A stretch of DNA of 64,000 nucleotides from Sparassis latifolia (Eukaryota; Basidiomycota; Agaricomycetes; Polyporales; Sparassidaceae): NCBI GenBank assembly GCA_018466975.1, contig JAENRS010000014.1:124001-188000 (forward strand), read 5' to 3'. The position numbers and the translations under genes are program-made. Below are positions 59,501-64,000 of the stretch, piece by piece. Under the pieces are notes generated by a model, which was not told the origin of the DNA, searched no databases, and worked only from the letters and a program-made list of their open reading frames with translations. The stretch's first letter is position 1. Every line of letters starts with the position of its first letter.

Positions 59501-61050
59501 TCCATGCCTGCGCGCAGGAGCTGCTCTTCCTCCTCTTCTTGGATGTATTCCAGCAGCTCGTTGTATGCTGATTGGATTCGGAAGGCCAACGCGGTCACGA
59601 CTGGAAGCACAGACTCCAGCCTGTTGTCATCCTTCGTGACAATGCAGTGGTCGACAAACACGCGCGCTAGGAATGCCTTCTCTGGCGTTAGAGAGGTCCA
59701 GTAATTGTCTGCCAACAAACGCATAAGGACCCTTCAGAACTACGCTCCCATGCAGCACTCACCGCTAAACTGTACGTTGTCAAAAATATCGACTCTGGCT
59801 TCGAATACACGTGAGATTGCGTCCTCGGCAATCTGCATGCCTTCCATGAGATCGAACAGTTTCAAGAACGCTACGAGGTCCGCTTGGATCCCGTCGTCTT
59901 CGCCGGCCTCGCTTTTGGCCGCGCTCGCGGACGACATCGACCCACGTACCGACAAGCTTCGCTGCCGCGGCCTTGACGGTCTCTTCGCGGTCCCCCAGCC
60001 CATTGCGGACGATCAACTCGCGCTGTGCGATGGAGAGAGCGCGGGGGTGTGCGATGCCAATGCCTGCATCGGTGTCGGGCAGACATTGCTGCTCGAGCAC
60101 AGTGGAGTAGACGAGCCGCCGCAGGGTTGTGTCGACGTCGCGTGTGCGCGCGAGGATGTGTGGGAGCGTCTCCTCGTTCAGCTGCAGGTTCACCAGGGCG
60201 GCGCGCCGGACGTCACTGTAACAGACAAAAAAGACTTGAGAGGAAAAATAGAGGGAACGACAGCACTGTATCACGTACGCCGAGGTGTCATATGTCAGTG
60301 TGTCGAGAAGCAATTCCTGGATGCTAGTTTCGTCCTCCTCCAACTCGGCGATGTTCTCGGACGGGGCGAGTTTAGAGAGCGCGAGCACCGTCTGTGCTCG
60401 TATTGGAGGCTCCTTATCCCGTATGCGCTCTAGGAGGCTGGTGCGCATAGAAAGGTAGAGGTCTTCACTGTACCGCACGTTGTAAGATTGCCACACGGAG
60501 GAGATCAGAAGGACATACTCTATTTCTCCAAGGTGCAGAATCATGTCCGCGATGCACTGTACGACTCGGAAACGTACAACTTTATCTTTCGCAACACATC
60601 CCTTCAGGAGGAACTTGAGCACGCGGGTGACGAACCTGGACGCGGTGGTGTCCTCGTCCTCGTCCATCTCCTTCCTCTTGCGTTCTTCAACAGCTAAACC
60701 GCAAGTGAGCAATTTGCCTGCGTGGTATTTATCTACTCACCCTTCTCGTTAATAAATCTGACATACCCTCCAACGAACTTCATGATCCTGTCGGCCACCG
60801 TCACGCCCTTCTTCATCGGCAGCACACGCGCCAGCATGTCAAGCATGACGTCCTCAAATTCACGCTCACCAACGAGCTTGATGCTCCTGCCGTTCTGCAC
60901 GGGCTCTGTGTGTGTCGCGGCATCGGTCTGGAGTTTGTAGAGCGCGACGAAGTTCTTCTGGTGGTTTGCTGCGGTAGACTGTGCTTGGTCAAATATTCTG
61001 GCTATAGCTTGTGGAAGAACTTCTAAATCAGAGACTGTGCGTGCGGGCAT
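56528..61050 (-). CDS. cnd3: Condensin complex subunit Cnd3/Ycg1 (CAP-G)
   Basis: The minus-strand start is MPARTVSDLEVLPQAIARIF. The HEAT-repeat N-terminal region contains RFVTRVLKFLLKGCVAKDKV, VRFRVVQCIADMILHLGEIE, RTSLLERIRDKEPPIRAQTV, LALSKLAPSE and DVRRAALVNLQLNEETLPHI, the typical CAP-G/Cnd3 arrangement. Later exons include KMFQLVRKYL, RCLDVLRTLSPNERDLIRVV and LLYQLENEESDKVQALLCMG (near 58.4 kb). The C-terminus is charged and Ser/Glu-rich, with nuclear-type basic patches, ending EEVADIL. It binds condensin's kleisin and DNA in mitotic chromosome compaction. A frame change at about 59922-59930, between GTWVDVVRE and AAKSEAGEDDGIQADLVAFL, falls in a CG-rich run. About 15 introns are needed. 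I checked only the junctions near conserved blocks. Confidence 0.85.
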
Positions 61051-61420
61051 GATAACCAGTTGCTCGTCGTGGTCGACGACGAACGCGTATTACCCCTGCC
61101 GGCCAACCGCCCGAGCAAGTTCAACGCGCAACGCGCAGAACACGTGATCCGTGACAATACAAACGCGTCCGACTCTACACGTGTATACTCACCCTCGCCT
61201 TGGCGTCGGCAATGGACACAGCTAGCAGGTCATCTTGAATTCATTCACATCTGCCACCCTGTAATCTATCATCAGAGTGCTTCCAAATCTTTCCATGTCC
61301 ATCACCGACGCTCCGAGCTATCAGAGTGCGAGAAGCAACGGGGCGACCAAGTCAGGTCGGAACAGCAAAGCCGACTGAGCACAGCGGGTACGGCTGGAGG
61401 GCAGACAGACCGGAGAGTGT

Positions 61421-61583
61421 CCTTGCAGTGACACGGAGGTCAGTGGATGCACCAGGACAGTGAGTCTCTGATATATTCATACCTTGCAGTGACACGGAGG
61501 TCACTGCAACAGCTGTAAGTAATGGTACATGTAAATAGGAAAAAGGGAGATGTACGTGGATGCACCAGGACAGTGAGTCTCTG
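61421..61583 (+). repeat. Interleaved direct repeats upstream of cnd3
   Basis: CCTTGCAGTGACACGGAGGT occurs at 61421-61440 and again at 61482-61501. A 28-bp word starting GTGGATGCACCAGGACAGTG occurs at 61443-61470 and again at 61556-61583. The order is a-b-a-b with different spacers (12 bp and 54 bp), so one unit was duplicated with an insertion or partial loss. Confidence 0.9.
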
Positions 61584-61589
61584 GGGCAT

Positions 61590-62060
61590 CCGACGACCAA
61601 CGGTAAGGTATATACGACGATCAGCGTCGCCGGCTACGGCTAGCGATAGCGCCGAGGTGTTGAGTAGATACGGGTGAAAAAGGACAAACCGAACCGGGTA
61701 TAACGCACGTTCTGAGGAACGTGCCAGGTCATCTCCTCGGACTCCTGAGCTCCTCGGACTACAGATTGCGACACGAGCCCACCGCACACCGCCCTACTTG
61801 TCACACGTGAGACGTGATGGTCCACACAGACTGCTTCAAGTTGATGCAGTTCAATATCCAATCTGGTCAGTTTAATGGGTCTCTAGCATGGTGTACTAAG
61901 ATGAACTTTGGTTGTGTTTCTTGTGTTGTGCACGCCTTCGATATTACCCTCCCGGTGATGCTACCTTCACGATATGACACAAGAATACCATGTCCATAGG
62001 AAGGAGTTCGTCTTAAATAGAGAGAATCTTAAACTTGAGCTTGAGGTCCCCAAAATAAAA
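61590..62060. other. Intergenic, downstream of the 5S gene
   Basis: No gene recognised. The T-rich terminator for the minus-strand 5S (TTTTATTTTGGGG on that strand) lies at about 62048-62060. Confidence 0.4.
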
Positions 62061-62176
62061 CCACAGCACCCAGGATTCCCGCGTGGTCCCCCACCGTGGT
62101 ACTAACTGGGCGGCACCTCGGTTAACTTCGCAGATCAGACGGGATGCGGTGCTTTCGAGGTCCTATGGCCGTGGAT
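62061..62176 (-). rRNA. 5S rRNA
   Basis: On the minus strand it begins ATCCACGGCCATAGGACCTC and includes CATCCCGTCTGATCTGCGAA, GTTAACCGAGGTGCCGCCCA, GTTAGTACCACGGTGGGGGA and CCACGCGGGAATCCTGGGTG, ending CTGTGG with T-runs after it. Length (about 116-118 nt) and all internal promoter blocks are those of fungal 5S rRNA. A TATA-like ATATAAAGC lies upstream at about 62200. It is adjacent to, and on the same strand as, the DUF3605 gene. Confidence 0.93.
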
Positions 62177-62491
62177 ATCTATCCTAATTCGACAAAGTAT
62201 ATAAAGCATAGAAAAAGAACTCTCGCAACCCACAGCTTTCCACCACAAGTTTGCCACTCGATTATCATTCCTCGTTGCAGAAATATATTTCCGTCAAACT
62301 ATGCTCCGGCATCTACCCTCCGCTAAGCCGCTCAATACTGCTCTTATTTATTGGAACCTGCTTTGTCTCATGTAAGTATCGTAATGGTGTGTCTAGCTCA
62401 CGACGCAGTCCGAGATCTTTCTAATAACAGTTGGCCCTGTCAATCATCCTCTATGAGCACATGAAGAAACTCTCTATTCTCTTACAATGGA

Positions 62492-63560
62492 TCATGCTTT
62501 TACTTTCTCTTCGAGCGACTTATATCTGGCAAAAACGTGGATGTGCGCCAAACCTGGAACACTCTGCAATCTCTGCATCCAAAACAAGTGATATCAGTAC
62601 ACGCTCGGTATCATATATTCCAGAGCTTACAGGAGGGTTTACAAACCACGCCGTCTCCCACTCGTCCTCCTTCCACCGCCGCCTCACAAATTCAGCAATT
62701 TCACTCCCAGCCTCGCGCACGAGTGCTTCCTCTTCCTCCGTTCCAGGCGGGGAGCGCACGAGCTTGTCCAAACTGACGTTCCAATCTGCGAGCGCAGGCA
62801 GGCACTCTGGTAGTGTGCTTGGCGAAGGAGGGGGTTCTGTGTTGCCTGTGAAACCCCACATCCCGTCCTGCAGCAGCCGAGGTGCGACCGAGGGTGGAAG
62901 CGACGGCGGAAATATAGGGAGACGCGTCCAGATGAGAGTGTGTTCGATTTCCGGAGGGACTGTACAGATGTGAGCACAGAATACGCTAGGCCAGCACCGG
63001 CTGGCTCACCTGAATACGGCCAATCGTTCATGATAACACTGATCAGCTCCGGGGGAGTATCTGCGATAAAATATTCGGGAGAGTCGGCAGGAATGGAAGG
63101 AAGCTCCGCGGGAATCCTGTCAGAGACGTGTAATCCACTAGGAGCAGAACGATCTCGGTCCAGTCGAGAAGGAAGGCTCGACTGGCTATCCGGTTCTCCC
63201 CATCGCAAGCGCTTGCAGAGAAGGTAGTTCACTGTGCTGAAGTTCCACGAACATATATCCAAGCGAAAAATATAAAGAACGTACCCGTGGAGTCATACTG
63301 TGCCCGGATCCGTTTGGCCCATGCATCGTATCTGATCTGCAGCTTCTTGTCCCGCTTCAGGAGCCCAAGATCGCTTTACAATGGTTAGATTGCAGAAGAC
63401 AGACGATCAGGAATCACTCACGAACTTACCCCGAGTTAACGAAGGTCTTCAGTTGCTTCCAGGTGAATTTGGCGGGGTAGTGAACGAGTAACTCCTCGCG
63501 GGTGGGTGGTCCAATTCCCAGAGGAACGTTCTCCGGTGTGAGCGTCTGGCTGATGGTCAT
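62492..63560 (-). CDS. DUF3605-type fungal protein, copy 2 (intact)
   Basis: Five exons on the minus strand: 63430-63560, 63285-63373, 63010-63231, 62631-62959 and 62492-62572. Phases and exon 2 length (89 nt) are identical to copy 1 at 429-1514. The start is MTISQTLTPENVPLGIGPPT. It continues KFTWKQLKTFVNSG, NYLLCKRLRWGEPDSQSS, PEYFIADTPPELISVIMNDW, WPYS-V-PPEIEHTLIWTRLP, MWGFTGNTE, WETAWFVNPP, and ends RLQSVPGLAHIHVFARYKSL then EEKVKA. Function unknown. The two copies lie 61 kb apart in opposite orientation and are clearly recent paralogues, diverged mainly in the acidic loop and the last residues. Confidence 0.82.
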
Positions 63561-64000
63561 GGATCTATGCTACATACTTGGATGAGCCTTTCGCATCGGG
63601 TCTATCACAAAGACGTGCATACGTATATTCGATTCAGGATGGTTAGTGGATGCCTTCCCGTAGCCGTTTAGAAACGTTCTAATCTAAATTTCGTCTCTAA
63701 ATCAGGCCGGCACGTCGGCAAATTGATCTCCGCATACCGTGAGAGCAAAGTGAGCTCTTTCTAAACCTTATATCTGGAAGGGGGGGGTCGACCCCCCCTT
63801 CCAGATTCTAAACGTCTCTCTAAAGGACCCCGGATTATAGGTGGGGAACCCTGAGTGCCATCCGGACAAATTTTGGGCGAAATCCACGCACAACCCTGAT
63901 ATAATCCAGACAGTTTGGAAGAAATTTTTTGAAAAGCCTGGTGCTGGTGCAGACATTTTGGCCCCATAGAGCCCTCGGCGAGCGCCAAAATGGCGCTTTC
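63561..64000. other. Right edge, no gene recognised
   Basis: Upstream flank of the DUF3605 copy 2. It contains a long G/C palindrome and repeat-like sequence (GGGGAACCCTGAGTG, CCATCCGGACAAATTTTGGG) that may belong to an element continuing past the window. Confidence 0.4.
63770..63806. repeat. Long palindrome with G8/C7 arms
   Basis: ATCTGGAA, then eight G, TCGA, seven C, then TTCCAGAT: arms of about 17 bp around a SalI-like GTCGAC centre, with a one-base difference in the homopolymer length. It could be the terminus of an inverted-repeat element. Confidence 0.85.

Overview
The window reads as nuclear DNA of a filamentous basidiomycete, probably an Agaricomycete. The genes are dense and broken by many short introns (mostly about 50-60 bp). 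The proteins are fungal or general eukaryotic (FACT Pob3/SSRP1, Mob2, a TPR/Mlp nucleoporin, condensin Cnd3). 5S rRNA genes are dispersed, and there is a spliced tRNA-Lys. I reconstructed exons by hand from reading frames, GT/AG sites and conserved protein motifs.

Layout. 0.4-5.7 kb: an intact DUF3605-type gene, RanGAP1, a SAC3/GANP-like gene and a convergent phosphopantothenoylcysteine decarboxylase. 5.8-7.8 kb: a TIR-flanked repeat (copy A) carrying a decayed RecQ-like helicase, followed by a degenerate 5S gene. 9-24 kb: PrpD, a flavin-reductase-like gene, cofilin, alpha-actinin, SSRP1/Pob3 and a large RA-PH domain protein. 24-33 kb: a gene-poor accessory stretch with a tandem duplication, a broken P-loop gene, an intron-containing tRNA-Lys, an AT-rich block with several perfect hairpins, helicase repeat copy B in opposite orientation, and a DUF3605 remnant. 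33-62 kb: a DCAF4-like WD protein, TPR/Mlp, Mob2, a protein kinase, a homeodomain factor, a multi-pass transporter, a small membrane protein and condensin Cnd3. 62-64 kb: a 5S gene, a second intact DUF3605 gene and a long G/C palindrome.

The most striking observation is that the two inverted helicase repeats (A at 5.9-7.8 kb, B at 30.8-31.7 kb) have exchanged their flanking 9-bp duplications. The left flank of A matches the right flank of B (CCCCTCACC) and the right flank of A matches the left flank of B (GGGGCCCGT). This is expected if recombination between the inverted copies flipped the ~23 kb between them. Independent support comes from a 5S-spacer-DUF3605 arrangement that is intact at 62 kb. 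At the inverted locus it is split, with the 5S at 7.8 kb and the DUF3605 tail at 31.7-32.0 kb. A misassembly through the repeats would leave the same mark and must be excluded.

Several conserved genes (Mob2, flavin reductase-like, kinase tail, Cnd3) carry one- or two-base reading-frame breaks, mostly in G/C runs or short repeats. This looks more like residual indel error in the assembly than gene death, and it matters to anyone using the protein models. The cytoskeletal genes cofilin and alpha-actinin lie side by side. Alpha-actinin/SSRP1 and TPR/Mob2 are divergent pairs with short shared promoters.
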